Shown here one piece after another: positions 13,568 to 24,599 of a stretch of 64,000 nt of DNA; position 1 is the stretch's first letter, and the number at the start of each line of letters is the position of its first letter. The translations under genes and the position numbers were made by a program. The stretch is from the NCBI RefSeq assembly GCF_905475395.1, contig NC_058337.1, positions 131,833,960 through 131,897,959 of the forward strand, written 5' to 3'. This DNA is from Chrysoperla carnea (Eukaryota > Arthropoda > Insecta > Neuroptera > Chrysopidae). The notes beneath the pieces are model-generated. The model did no database searches. It had not been told where the DNA came from and saw nothing but the letters and a program-made list of their open reading frames with translations.

Positions 13568-14115
13568 TGTTAAAATAAGTCATTTTTAATAAATCTCATT
13601 ATATATATTTTTTTACTATAATTATATACTTAAAATAATAAATTTCATAATATTTCTTATTGCTGTCGAATTGAAAACTTATGAACTCAATTAAGTGAAT
13701 TTTACTTCATACTTAAAATATAATAATTAATGTGTACCTACATTTTAACACTTCATTTTGAAGGTATAACAAATATATCATTCATTAATAATACATGAAC
13801 TTGAGTGTGGTGGCTCCATCAAAAAAAATTTTTTTTATGAGAATTTATTTTGTAATTTTTTCTTACTTTCATTATTATTTTAAACAATTTTGTGTTCTGT
13901 CTGCAATTCTTTTATTTTATCTGATCACTACTTCCATGGTATAAGAATATGGGTTAAGCACACTGCACAAAGAATTGCCTTCCGAGCAGCAAAATATTAT
14001 TTTACTACACTTTAGAAAATGCAGATAGAATTATTATTTCAAAAATCATTTCAAATTTTTTACAAATTTACATTATATACTAATTATGTTTGTTTACTAA
14101 ATTTTACAAACAAAT

Positions 14116-14302
14116 TTTAAACGCCAAAGTCTTTCAAATCGTCAAAGTATCTAGACCACGTGTGGGCCAATTGGTTAAGGCACTTGACATAAATACAGGA
14201 AACCCGGGTTCGACTCCTGGTGTGTGTTTATTTCTTTCAAGTATCTTGAATTAAGATTGACTACTATACATCAACTATAATCGAAAGACTTTGACGTTTA
14301 AA
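14116..14302 (+). mobile_element. Short fold-back element enclosing a tRNA-like sequence
   Basis: Inverted arms TTTAAACGCCAAAGTCTTTC (14116-14135) and GAAAGACTTTGACGTTTAAA (14283-14302) face each other around a tRNA-like core at 14155-14227. The core has a near-consensus B box GGTTCGACTCC (14207-14217), a T stem CCGGG/CCTGG and an A-box-like TGGGCCAATTGG. The acceptor and anticodon stems are poor and position 33 is not T, so it is not a working tRNA gene. It may be a SINE-type internal promoter carried inside a hairpin. Confidence 0.55.
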
Positions 14303-14850
14303 TATGTATTAGAATTATTTCAAAAATAAAATTATTGTAATTTCTGTTCAGATCAAACTTTTAACAAATTTCCACTATTTTTACTATCATTTTTCATTTG
14401 CGGAAGTAAGTATGGAAATAACAATAAACATCTATATTTTAGCTTCCGTTATTTTCCCATTTTATAAACACATGCAATCTTCCTCATAAATCTCTGATTT
14501 TAAGATAAACACCAATAAAGGATATAACGATGTTTTACTTTTTCCGCATACATCTTAGATTTAAAGATAACCGTATTAGTTTAAAACTAAATTTGTAACT
14601 AGCAAATATTTTTGCATATCAAATAAATCAAAATTTAAGTATTCATTCGCAAAAAAATTATTAAGATTGTGACAATGAAATTATACCTAATATCGTAAAA
14701 AACTTTGGAAAAAAAATTTTTGCATGAAAATTTATTCTTTAAAAAAAAATAAGATAGGCAAAATGTTGTATATGAAATAAATTTATCATTTTGTGTTAAT
14801 TCAATTTATTTCAGTCAATCTTATCATTTTCACGAAATTCAATGGTTGAA

Positions 14851-15349
14851 TAGGGTATTATCATTAGTCAAAAATAAATTATGAAATTTGAAAAAAGTTA
14901 AAATTTATGTAAAAATATACTTAAATATTCTGATTCATAAAAGCACATTTTTCTTTTAAAATATTAAAATTAAAAATCTTAACTTTTAAACTGTATATCA
15001 CGTGACCTAAAACGCGGGCAACCCCTGCTGTGATGTCATATCGGTATGAGCCATAGACCATCAGTTAGTTCAGTGTAGACAGTTGGGTATAATATATCCA
15101 TAGATAATAAGTATTTATATTTATTATAATCAGACGTCTATGAATATATCTGTCAAACTTATCTGTGTTATTTCGTATAATGTTACAAATTCGATGCCCG
15201 CGTTTTTGACAGTTTAAATAAGGTTTAAAATTTAATTTAATTTTTTGGCAAGAAAGCGTGTGTACTTTTCCGAAATAAATTTTTTTTGGCTTCTTATTAG
15301 CAAAATCGACATTTTGAAGTACTTTTTTAAACATGGTAGAATACCCTAT
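14851..15349 (+). repeat. Dispersed repeat family B, copy 1
   Basis: Ends are short inverted repeats TAGGGTATT and AATACCCTA, flanked on both sides by TTGAA, which looks like a 5-bp target duplication. Internal landmarks are TCACGTGACCTAAAACGCGG, TGTGATGTCAT and CCATCAGTTAGTTCAG. Other copies are at 23051-23891 and, inverted and truncated, at 33603-34050. The minus-strand 132-residue frame over its right half (15065-15463) is not a gene. Confidence 0.7.
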
Positions 15350-16190
15350 TGAAGTAAAATTGTAAAGATTGAAGGAAAAATATATTAAAGTCTTGGGCTT
15401 GAATTCTGTGTCTAACCTATTTTGTTTTTCTGAACCATTTTTTTTACTTTTCGTGAAAATCATTCAAAAATATACATATAACCTACTTCTTATTACTGAA
15501 ATAGAACTTTTCGTAGACTTACTTTTTTTTTAAAGTTTCAATATGTCCTACATTCCGTGACTCAAACAAATTGAGACAAGTAAATCATTCCTATTCAAAA
15601 ACTTCATATGAGAGTTACGTGAAACATGAGATCTTATTTAATTTTTTTTTATATAATCCACAATTAACAGTTAATGGGTTCAAAAACTCTTTATATATAA
15701 ATTATTTTTTATTCTTAAAATTACATTTTTATGTTGATAATTACAGAGTTAAAACGACCTCAAATTATAATTTTTTTTTTCGTTGATTTTTGCAATAATT
15801 TTAGTATTGTTTATTTATTATTAGCTCTGTATTAATAAATATGTGATTTCTACATATATTTATTATACTTTTTTCAACTACTTTAGTTCCAGAACAATGA
15901 TAATTTCAAATTAATTGGTATTATTACTACAGACACACTAGGTATACAGAGTACCTACCTATATGAGCACAAGCCAAGCCACCCAATTAAATGAGTATCA
16001 AAAGATATTATGAAAACGTACATATTATAATAGAGACAAATAAAAATCTTAATCACTCCGGGAATTGGTAACGATGGAGTATGGCAGAATAAGAATTCAA
16101 CTTTTTCTTCCTCATAATTATCCTTCTGAAATATATTTAATTTTTAATAACTCTACGTTAAAATGTTTCCTTTTTAAATATTTCTGCTTT
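15350..16190. other. AT-rich stretch without genes
   Basis: No exon, RNA or clear repeat seen; long A and T runs dominate. Confidence 0.4.
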
Positions 16191-16194
16191 TTAA

Positions 16195-17030
16195 GAATTG
16201 TACTTCAATTAGGTTAGGTGAGGTTAGAATGGCTGTCCTGAGGTGAGACACACTTAGACCATAGGGTCCGTTGTGATACCGAAAAGGGGTTGGCCCATTC
16301 CCAGCCACTACTCCATGAACCATTTAGAGATGTTTAAGAACAGCAAGAGTGCTTTGACGTCAACGGACTTTAGTCGGAGAGATCCTCAAAGAGAACCTTG
16401 CTCAAATAAGTCAATCTCCTCACGGCAAGAACCGGACATTCACATAGAAGATGAGACATCGCTTCCTCTTCCTCCCTAATGTGACTGCTCTTGTAATAGT
16501 CGCAATAAACTATCAGGCCCAGGAGTTCAGCATGCCTGCCAACTTTGCTAATAGAGACCCTTGGAAGCGATATAAGAACTCGAATATACTCAGACCATAT
16601 CTGTGTTGTAGTAGACACAAGTACGTTCCTCCGTCCATCCAAGATTGACCATTTTAAGATATCCTCCCTTAAAGAATAGCTTGCAGTTCGCGAACGAACG
16701 CTTGGGTGCCTATTGATGCTTTTGTCCGACAGCATTGTGCTATTTCTAGCAAGATCGTCAGCTTCACAATTTCCTGGAATTTCTCAGTGCCCCGGTACCC
16801 ATACCAGGTTTACATCATTTGCTCCGCCAGCCCATTTAAGAACGTACGGCAGTCCTGTGCTACCTTCGAGGTTAGATAGACTGAGCTGAAGAAATTTAGA
16901 GCTTCTTGGCTGCCGTTGAAGATAGTAATGTCGCTGCATCTGATAGTGTTCAGTCTTATACATTCCCATACGAAATGATATAGGTAAATCGAGATTTGCA
17001 GAGAAGATCCCACAACCTACCCTCAATTAA
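16195..17030 (-). pseudogene. 3' end of a non-LTR retrotransposon with RNase H remains
   Basis: Read on the minus strand, frames at 16784-17026 and 16370-16735 together resemble the end of an ORF2 polyprotein. VNLVWVPGH followed by a CEADDLARN-like stretch is the RNase H end, and further on HLLCECPVLAVRRL is the Cys/His-bearing tail typical of I and R1-type LINEs. Frame changes and stops between them show it is dead. The element ends near 16195 in TAACCTCACCTAACC after a GTGATACC-like 3' UTR block. Related fragments lie at 40640-41190 and 1195-1290. Confidence 0.7.
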
Positions 17031-17379
17031 TTTAATAATGATTTTATCTTGCACTTCTTGAGCCATACATACTACTGTCACCAGCTCCCGTGGTGTATTA
17101 ATTTTGTTATACAATTTTCGAGTATGGTGTGATTTCTATTTTATTGTAGAAATTTTTCATCAAGGTTATTTCACCGTTTTATAGCTTATTTAGAAATGGA
17201 AATGATTTATTATTAGAAAATTATGTAGTAAGAGATTAAAGATTCATATTATATTGTTTAAATATTTTAAAACAAAGATTCAGTTGGATTTGACAATATA
17301 TTCCGAAATTTCCCATATTTAAGTAATCGTATGATTTTAATAAAAACCTAAAAAAATCGGTGAATTTTTAGTATAATGA

Positions 17380-17645
17380 TGGCTTTTCAGTTTTTAACCC
17401 ACGAATCGAAAAATGAGGTGTTATAAGTTGGGCCGCTATGTGTGTGTGTCTGTTTATTTGTCAGTCTGTGGCATCGTTGTGCCTCAACGTATGAACCGAT
17501 GTTAATTTGGTTTTGTTCCGTTTGAAAGGTAATTTAATAGAGAATCTTCTAAGCCATGTATCTTGTTTAGGGTTCTATACACAGAACAACTAAAAAATAG
17601 GCAACGATCTTCAAAATCGGTTTAATTTGGAGAAAGCTCCAAGGG
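17380..17645 (+). repeat. Dispersed repeat family C, copy 1
   Basis: Shares with 24390-24595 (plus) and 33000-33330 (minus) the order: CCACGAATC-like start, a TATAAGTTTGACCGCTATGTG-like block, repeated TCTGTCTG, GGCATCGTAG-type block, GTTTGAAAGGTAATTTAAT and a GGGTTC(CG)TA end. The GGGTTCCGTACC end is a motif widely dispersed in insect genomes. No coding potential. Confidence 0.7.
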
Positions 17646-18269
17646 AAAAAGTAATTTAATGTTAAGGCGAGTCCAGGAAACTGCTTCCTTCTGGACCTGG
17701 ATTTACCATTGATTTAGTTGCCTAAATATATGCTTATGCCAAAATAATGTTTTTTTTTCTTACCTCTGATTTCTTGTACCCACTAGAACAAAATGACCTG
17801 TTTTGTCCATTTGGTCCATAAATTTGGATACGCCTATGATGATCATATTAATATATAAAATCAATTTTTTTTTAATAGCAAAATAAACAATTCTTTCTTA
17901 TCAAATTATTATTTATACTTTTGAAAAAATTGAGGTCAAAGTATTCAAATTTGCTGAACAAATTAATCTCATACAAATTAAATTGACCTATCAGAGCACA
18001 TTTTTGTAATAAATTGTTATAATCTATATTCTTATATTAATTTATATTAAAATATTCTTATTTTGTTTTGAATAATACAACATATTTTTCTTAAAAATAA
18101 ATTACATAATAATTAAATCTTCCAAAAATAAATTAAAACTCTAAATATGTAAATTAAAAGTAATTAAAATTGTTATTCTTAAAAAAAACATAAAGAAACA
18201 AATTATTTTCAACGCATAATAATTTATTTTCTGCATTTTTTATTTCCGAATTTTTTATATCTTGTATAT

Positions 18270-18525
18270 ATGAAATATATATCAAGGTAAATTAATTTTA
18301 GTCCCAAGTTTGTAACTCTTAGAAATATTTATGATACGAACAAAATTTTAGTATTATAGGTGTTCATAAAATCACCTAATTAGTTCATTTCCGGTTGTCT
18401 TTCCATCTATCCGTCATTAATTCATCCGTCATTAAAAAATACTTTAAATACTTTGAAATTTTCTAAGGCAAAAAAGTGTATTTAAACAATTTATTGAGTC
18501 AATTGTTTGTTTTCACGTGTTCTTA
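18270..18525 (+). repeat. Dispersed repeat family A, copy 4, internally deleted
   Basis: It begins with the family hairpin (CTTGTATATATGAAATATA) and AGTTTGTAAC, keeps GTGTTCATAAAATCACCTAATTAG, then jumps to the right end TCAATTGTTTGTTTTCACG. The middle 300 bases are missing. It is more diverged than the other copies. Confidence 0.7.
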
Positions 18526-18879
18526 ATTGAATTCAGAAAAATTTACAGTAAGCTCCACGTGCTATCTTTATACTTTTAAAAGCGAGTCTGCAAACTATGC
18601 TTCTTCACTAAGTGCACGGAAAATGGAATCTATAAAAATGCTTTTCGTTGATAAGCCTTGAGAACAGTAAAACCGAATTCGCTATGTTCTGTTTTAAAAT
18701 GTTTAATTAGCCCGTGTAAGCTTTTTAGGGTAAGGAAAGTTTAAAGGTAAATTGAAAAGTTCGGGATACTGGTACTTTTTTATGGATTTGTGTATGAAAA
18801 TAATCAATAGGTCACGATTCAATCGATGAATATGCGCTCTAATAATTTTTTGGAAATAAAAATTTTATTTTTAAACGAT

Positions 18880-19290
18880 TCTTGGTTGAAAAGCTAGGAG
18901 TCCAATGTTTTCCAAGAATTAATTCAATCCACCTCAGACGCCATGAGTCTGGAGTATATTAGGAGTCCTGAATGGACTTCATGCTCCTAAATATAATTTT
19001 AAGGGAGAAATAATTTTGATAAAATTTTCTAGAACTTGATTACCTACACAAATATCTGTGTTATAAACCATTTTACAAAACTTCACTATTGTTTGGATAA
19101 AAATCTAGCAGACCAATGACAGACCTTGTCAATGAATTACTTCAATCCACCTCAGACGCCCTGAACGCATTTGCGTGATATACTGTTGCTAATAGAGTCC
19201 ATGCTCCTAAATGTAATTTTAATGGAGAAAATATAATCTTAATGGAGAAAGAGTCTTATTTTATAAAACATTTTACATAACTTCGCACGC
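18880..19290 (+). repeat. Imperfect direct repeat, two units of about 220-240 bp
   Basis: Both units contain CAATCCACCTCAGACGCC (near 18925 and 19145), then CATGCTCCTAAAT and AATTTTAA(G/T)GGAGAAA. They look like an old tandem duplication. No gene. Confidence 0.55.
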
Positions 19291-19792
19291 CTCCGCAAGC
19301 AGATTTGGTTGGTTACTTACATAACAATATTAACTACCCTAAAAATTAAATACAGCAATTAAAATTAATTAAAATTTAAATAATAAATTACACAATATTT
19401 ATTTCCAACGCATAAAAATAATTACCTAATTTTTACCTAGTCTATATATTTTATTTGTTAATTTTCGTAATAAAATTTTTACTTCCGAAATGTGTAAAAT
19501 TTATTATTTAGACCAAAAAAAGAAATAGATTTTAAAATTCAGAACAAGAAGTTCTTAGATAAATAATATTGTTCATAACACATAATTTACTTTCTGAAAA
19601 AAATGTTACTGTAGCCTGCCCGAAAATCGAAATAAAAAATTTTATAGTATCTTTATGCTTTGAGATGCATAAAATGCTGTAAATACCATTCAATCCACGT
19701 TAGATTTACAATCAAATTGGGCCGTAGTGAAAGGGAAAAGTTTGGAACTTTAGAAAATAATATTAGAAGATCAATTTTTCTTAACCTGTCAG

Positions 19793-20106
19793 CAGTGCTG
19801 GATTACCCATTAGGCCGGACTAGGCCACGGCCTAGGGCCCCCGACGGGCAGGGGCCCCCACGAAAATCTGATATAGGTAATTATTTTTGAACAAAAATTT
19901 TCAATTTCAAGTTATTTTTTTTTTCATATTTCGAAAAAAAAAAATTATTTTGTTCATTTTATTTCGTTTATAACCTTGGAATGATATGAATAGGCTGTAC
20001 GGATGCCATGAATACACAAATAAAGATTTATTTTACAATTATTCAAAAAAGGGGGGCCCCAAAATTTTATTGGCCTAGGGCCCCCGATGGGCTTAATCCG
20101 GCACTG
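19793..20106. mobile_element. hAT-type MITE, 314 bp, exact 8-bp target duplication
   Basis: The ends are CAGTGCTGGATTA and TTAATCCGGCACTG, imperfect terminal inverted repeats of hAT type. Both flanks carry CCTGTCAG (19785-19792 and 20107-20114), an exact 8-bp target site duplication. Internally each end has a GGCCTAGGGCCCCCGA block in opposite orientation. There is no open frame for a transposase, so it must have been moved in trans. Confidence 0.9.
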
Positions 20107-20114
20107 CCTGTCAG

Positions 20115-20913
20115 CACTACCATTATGAGCATTTTGTTCATGCTTGATTTAAAACATAAATAACTTTTATTTTTAAAATGATATATGTGGTTGAAACTTT
20201 TTCGATCTTCGTATAATTTTATCTATTTATTCGAATTATGAATTTTTTAGATATTTTCAACCTATCTACAGCTTTTAAATATATATTTGTCAACTCCTTG
20301 AGAAATTGTGAGAATTTCTCTCTTCACGAGGCTAAAGATGTAAGCAGAAACATGTTCTTCGAAAATTTTCGGGGGTGTTCGTGTACTTTTGTTTAGGGAT
20401 ATTCGGCTCTGCACGGGGTAAATTCTGTGTAGTAGAAAATTTTCTAGTGGGGATAAAAAAGAAGATATTTTATTTTTCGAAAATTTTTCCAAAATTAAAT
20501 TCTGCAGTCTTGTGCATGTAACTCATTTTTCTCATAAAGTGGGTTCTACCAAAACGCTGTATAAAAAATTACATTTTTGTACAAGGGAACTAGATGTGAA
20601 GTATCCGCTTCGCTGGATAACCTCAATTTTAAATACAAAAATTATTGTGTTATAAACTTCACTTCATATGCCGTCACTTACCATCCTTTTGTTCACAATT
20701 TCGTCGACATCACATTAACCTCTAAAATTATCGTGTTTCTCTACTATATTATCCATGTATAAAACATAAAAACCTTCCTCTTGAATCATTCTACCTATTA
20801 AAAAAAAACCGCATTAAAATCCGTTGCGTAGTTTTAAAGACCTAAGCATACATAGGGAAGCGACTTTGTGTTGTACTAATACTAGAGTAAATCTAAGCAA
20901 AAAAAGGCTGTTA
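20115..20913. other. AT-rich stretch without genes
   Basis: No recognisable exon or element; two chance frames (20262-20492 minus, 20577-20762 plus) show no domain. Confidence 0.4.
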
Positions 20914-22387
20914 TATGGATTAAAAGTTCGAGCAACGAAACTTTGGGGTTTTTATTTTTACATCAAAATAAGTATTTTTTGAAATTTTTTACTTTCCCGG
21001 AGTGGTGCAACATGTTTAAAAAACAAAATGGCGTCAAAAATGAAATTTTTTTCAGAAATTTTATCATTTTTATTTTATATTCGCAAAAGGAAACATCGGT
21101 GCATATCCAAATTTGGTAGGTTTGTAGTCCATGTTAAGAACTACTCCTCATAATTTTTTGGTGGGGTTTCGTCCCTTCCCCTCTCAGTTATATATATATG
21201 TATACATACATATGGTAAAACAGTTCATTTGACTATAACTTGAAAAATATTCGATTGATTTTAATGAAACTAATATCAATAGTAGGTTTTATTACTTACA
21301 ACTTTCGGTTAAAATTTTAGCGAAATCCGTTAAATAGTTCGGCCAAAATTTCCAATTTAGGGAATTGTTTAAAATGGCTGCCATTTTATGCCATTTTGTC
21401 CTACGAGGTTAAATTAAGAGGTTAAGTTCGAGATCAGCGACCCCCAAAACCCCTTATACGTCATAAAGATTTTGAATTTGCAAAAAATATGAAAGCGGGA
21501 GGGGAAGGGGTGGATGTTGTAAAAAGTGCTATAATAATAAAAGCATCTAAAATTTTGGGTTACTTTAGCATTTTAAACTATTTTGACCTCTTTTTAAAAT
21601 CTTTTAAGATACATTTATTTCATACACCCCTTCCCCCTAACAGCGCGGGGGTTAAAACTTAAAAATTTTGCTTTAAACCATATAGACCTCTTTTAAAAAT
21701 AGTTTTCTCATGCCAAAGCAAAAAACACCCCCCAAAGCCAGTCCATACACCCCCCAAACAATTATTTCCAGAAAGTGTTAAATTTTCCGTTTTTCGCAAA
21801 AATATGGATCAAGGAGTCATTTTACGGGTAAGCTACTTATTCTAAAATCGAAAGATAATAAAAAATGCTACAATTTAAAAAAAAATTTAACCTCGTAGGA
21901 CAAAATGGCATAAAATGGCAGCCATTTTAAACAATTCCCTAAATTGGAAATTTTGGCCGAACTATTTAACGGATTTCGCTAAAATTTTAACCGAAAGTTG
22001 TAAGTAATAAAACCTACTATTGATATTAGTTTCATTAAAATCAATCGAATATTTTTCAAGTTATAGTCAAATGAACTGTTTTACCATATGTATGTATACA
22101 TATATATATATAACTGGGAGGGGAAGGGACGAAACCCCACCAAAAAATTATGAGGAGTAGTTCTTAACATGGACTACAAACCTACCAAATTTGGATATGC
22201 ACCGATGTCGCTTTTTGCGAATATAAAATAAAAATGATAAAATTTCTGAAAAAAATTTCATTTTTGACGCCATTTTGTTTTTTAAACATGTTGCACCACT
22301 CCGGGAAAGTAAAAAATTTCAAAAAATACTTATTTTGATGTGAAAAGAAAAACCCCAAAGTTTCGTTGCTCGAACTTTTAATCCATA
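20914..22387. mobile_element. 1.47-kb fold-back transposon, TA target duplication
   Basis: Two inverted arms of about 500 bp (20916-21415 and 21884-22385) are nearly identical, separated by a 470-bp spacer. The element ends read TGGATTAAAAGTTCGAGC and its reverse complement, with TA on each side (20914-20915 and 22386-22387), as in Tc1/mariner insertions. The arms include a TA-rich microsatellite (TATATATATATGTATACA) that is also mirrored. No transposase frame exists in arms or spacer, so it is non-autonomous. The few mismatches (for example an AAACATCGG / GACATCGG change) suggest young age or gene conversion between arms. Confidence 0.9.
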
Positions 22388-23049
22388 CACAAGGCGTAAT
22401 TTCACTCTACTATAAGTATTGATGATATTCATACTTATCCACTTCGTTCACTTATGCACAAGCAGATAGCATGGTCGATATATTGGTCCTCATACTTACC
22501 GACTTCGTTCATTTATGAACCAACAGATGTCGTTTGTAAATTTGCACCAGTTCACGCAATAAGCTCCTACTAAAAGGAAAACATAGACGTAAATCCAAAT
22601 CACAAAATTGTTCCACAATTCATCAAATGAAAACATCAAATTACCGAAACAGAAAGTCATTAATCTGGTCTCTAAGGGCTATATTCTCCACACTTTACTT
22701 TATAAAATGTCACATAATCGGTGGCTAACATATACATACTAATCTGTATTACTGTTAGGTAGTGAGTGCAAGGGAAAGTGAAACTAATTATTTTTTTTGT
22801 TATATTATTTCTGTTATTTTTATTTAAGAACTCTTATTATTATATGCCTTTGTATCAGCAATGCCTAGCCTAGACAATAGCTTGTATTTTTATATTAAAT
22901 AACAATAGTTTAAATAGATCTATCTGTCTAAGATCTATAATATAACAGTAGATCACACGAGACATTCATTATTGGTTAATGCACTTTTTTAAATAGATGA
23001 AACTTGTTGAAAATTAATGCTTACAAGCGTAACTAAATTGTCCACAAAG
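22388..23049. other. AT-rich stretch without genes
   Basis: No exon or named element recognised. A short repeated phrase, CATACTTA(T/C)C(C/G)ACTTCGTTCA, occurs twice near 22430 and 22490. Confidence 0.4.
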
Positions 23050-23050
23050 A

Positions 23051-23891
23051 GGGTATTATCGTTAGTAAAAATAAATCATGAAATTGGAAAAAAGTTGAAA
23101 TTTATGTAAAAATATACTTAAATATTCTGATTTCGAGTCATAAAATCATTTTTTTCTTTTAAAATATTAAAATCAAAAATCGTAATTTTTAAACAGTATA
23201 TCACGTGACCTAAAACCCGGGTAAGTCCTGCTGTGATGTCATAGCGGTACGAGTCATAGACCATCAGTTAGTTCAGAGTAGACAGCTGTGTATAATATAT
23301 ACATAGATAAGTACAGTAGAATCTCGATAAGTTAAAGTCCAAGGGAAACACAAAATATTTTAAGTTATAGAGGTTTTAAGTTATCAAGTGTCTATGTTAG
23401 CTAAAGGTTAATATAGAGGTATGTACATGTTTCTATGTACCCTAGTTAATATAGAGGTATGTACATGTTTCTATGTAGTTACTGAGGGCCTATACAGAGA
23501 TTATTTATTTAAGTTATAGAGGTTGCGTCTTTTAAGTTATAGAGGTTTTGGGCTCTGATGGGAAGGGAACATAGTATTTTTTGAAGTAACAGAGGTTTTT
23601 ATGTTACCGAGGTTTAAGTTATCGAGATTCTACTGTATTTATATTTATATTATAATCAGATGTCTATGAATATATCTGTCAAACTTATTTGTGTTATTTC
23701 GTATAGTGATACCCATATTACGTCATCAAATTGGATGCCCGCGTTTTTGACAGTTTAAAAAAAAGGTTTAAAATTTAATTTAAGTTTTTGCCAAGAAAGC
23801 GTGTGTATTTTTCCGAAATAAATTTTTGGTGGCTTTTTATTAGCAAAATCAACATTTTGATGTACTTTTTCAAAAATAGTGGAATACCCTA
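23051..23891 (+). repeat. Dispersed repeat family B, copy 2, interrupted
   Basis: Matches 14851-15349 on both sides of an inserted pogo/Tigger-like element at 23314-23635: the left part includes TCACGTGACCTAAAACCCGG, and the right part resumes with TTTATATTATAATCAGATG and ends AATACCCTA. Confidence 0.75.
23314..23635. mobile_element. Pogo/Tigger-like MITE, 322 bp, inserted in repeat B
   Basis: The ends CAGTAGAATCTCGATAAGTT and AACTTATCGAGATTCTACTG-type inverted repeats are flanked by TA on each side (23312-23313 and 23636-23637). CAGTAGAATC-like ends with TA duplication are typical of the pogo/Tigger branch of Tc1/mariner. Inside, the phrase TTAAGTTATAGAGG recurs and a 45-bp block (TATAGAGGTATGTACATG) is tandemly doubled near 23410-23475. 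No transposase. Confidence 0.85.
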
Positions 23892-24070
23892 TTGTAGTGA
23901 ATCATTTAAATGCTTATAAATTTTCTCAAATTTCAATAGTTTATGAATTAGAAGCTCAAATTTCATCATCAACTCTTACCTCTTTTTACTGAGTTGAATA
24001 GTTGAGACAAATTATATCTTGATTTTTTATGATCTGTAAAAGCGTGAGGTGCAAAAACATTTTCATTGAG

Positions 24071-24130
24071 TATAAAAAAGGGCAAATACAGCAAATCATC
24101 TCAGGTACTCAACTAGTAATGGCGGTGAGT
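24071..24130 (+). promoter_or_regulatory. Promoter-like start with a two-codon first exon; gene not found
   Basis: TATAAAA at 24071-24077, an initiator-like ATCTCAGG with its A at 24103 (32 bases on), ATG at 24119-24121, one more codon, then a consensus splice donor GTGAGT at 24125-24130. A TATA box with a tiny first exon is the layout of small secreted insect genes such as cuticle proteins (compare 6592-6734 here). I found no matching second exon downstream, so this may be an orphan or decayed gene start, or chance. Confidence 0.3.
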
Positions 24131-24389
24131 GGTTTCTACATTATGTTTAGGCAGGACGGAGAACAGTACAGATGTTCAACACAATTATTCAAAATTTTTA
24201 CCTAAACTTGCTGTATTTTGTAAGAAAATTACGTCTAGCACCACTTTTTATTTTCCAATTTTATTTTAAAAAAAAAAAACACCATAAAATTACATCAAAT
24301 TCCTCCAAATTTTTTATTAAATACGTTCACAAACATGTGTCTCATTGAAGAAATGAGGAAAATAAATTTATCAATTTTTCGCATCATTT

Positions 24390-24595
24390 TTAGCCCCCGA
24401 ATCAAAAAAAGGGGTATTATAAGTTTGACCGCTATGTGTGTCTGTCTGTCTGTGGCATCGTAGCGCCTATACGGTTGAACCGATTGGAATTTTTTCGTTT
24501 GAAAAGTAATTTAATGAGGAGTGTTCTTAGATACGTTTCAAGCGCAAACTTAGGGTTCCGTACCTGAAAAATTTCTCGGAGCTTTTTTAAATTTT
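24390..24595 (+). repeat. Dispersed repeat family C, copy 2
   Basis: Runs from CCCCCGAATCAAAAAAAGG through GTGTGTCTGTCTGTCTGTGG to TTAGGGTTCCGTACC. Matches 17380-17645 and the inverted copy at 33000-33330. Confidence 0.75.
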
Positions 24596-24599
24596 ATAA

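Noticed and set aside
14155..14227. Functional tRNA gene
   Set aside because: B box and T arm are good, but acceptor and anticodon stems mispair and position 33 is not T.
15065..15463. 132-residue minus-strand open frame
   Set aside because: It lies over the right half of repeat family B, and related copies at 23051 and 33603 do not keep the frame.
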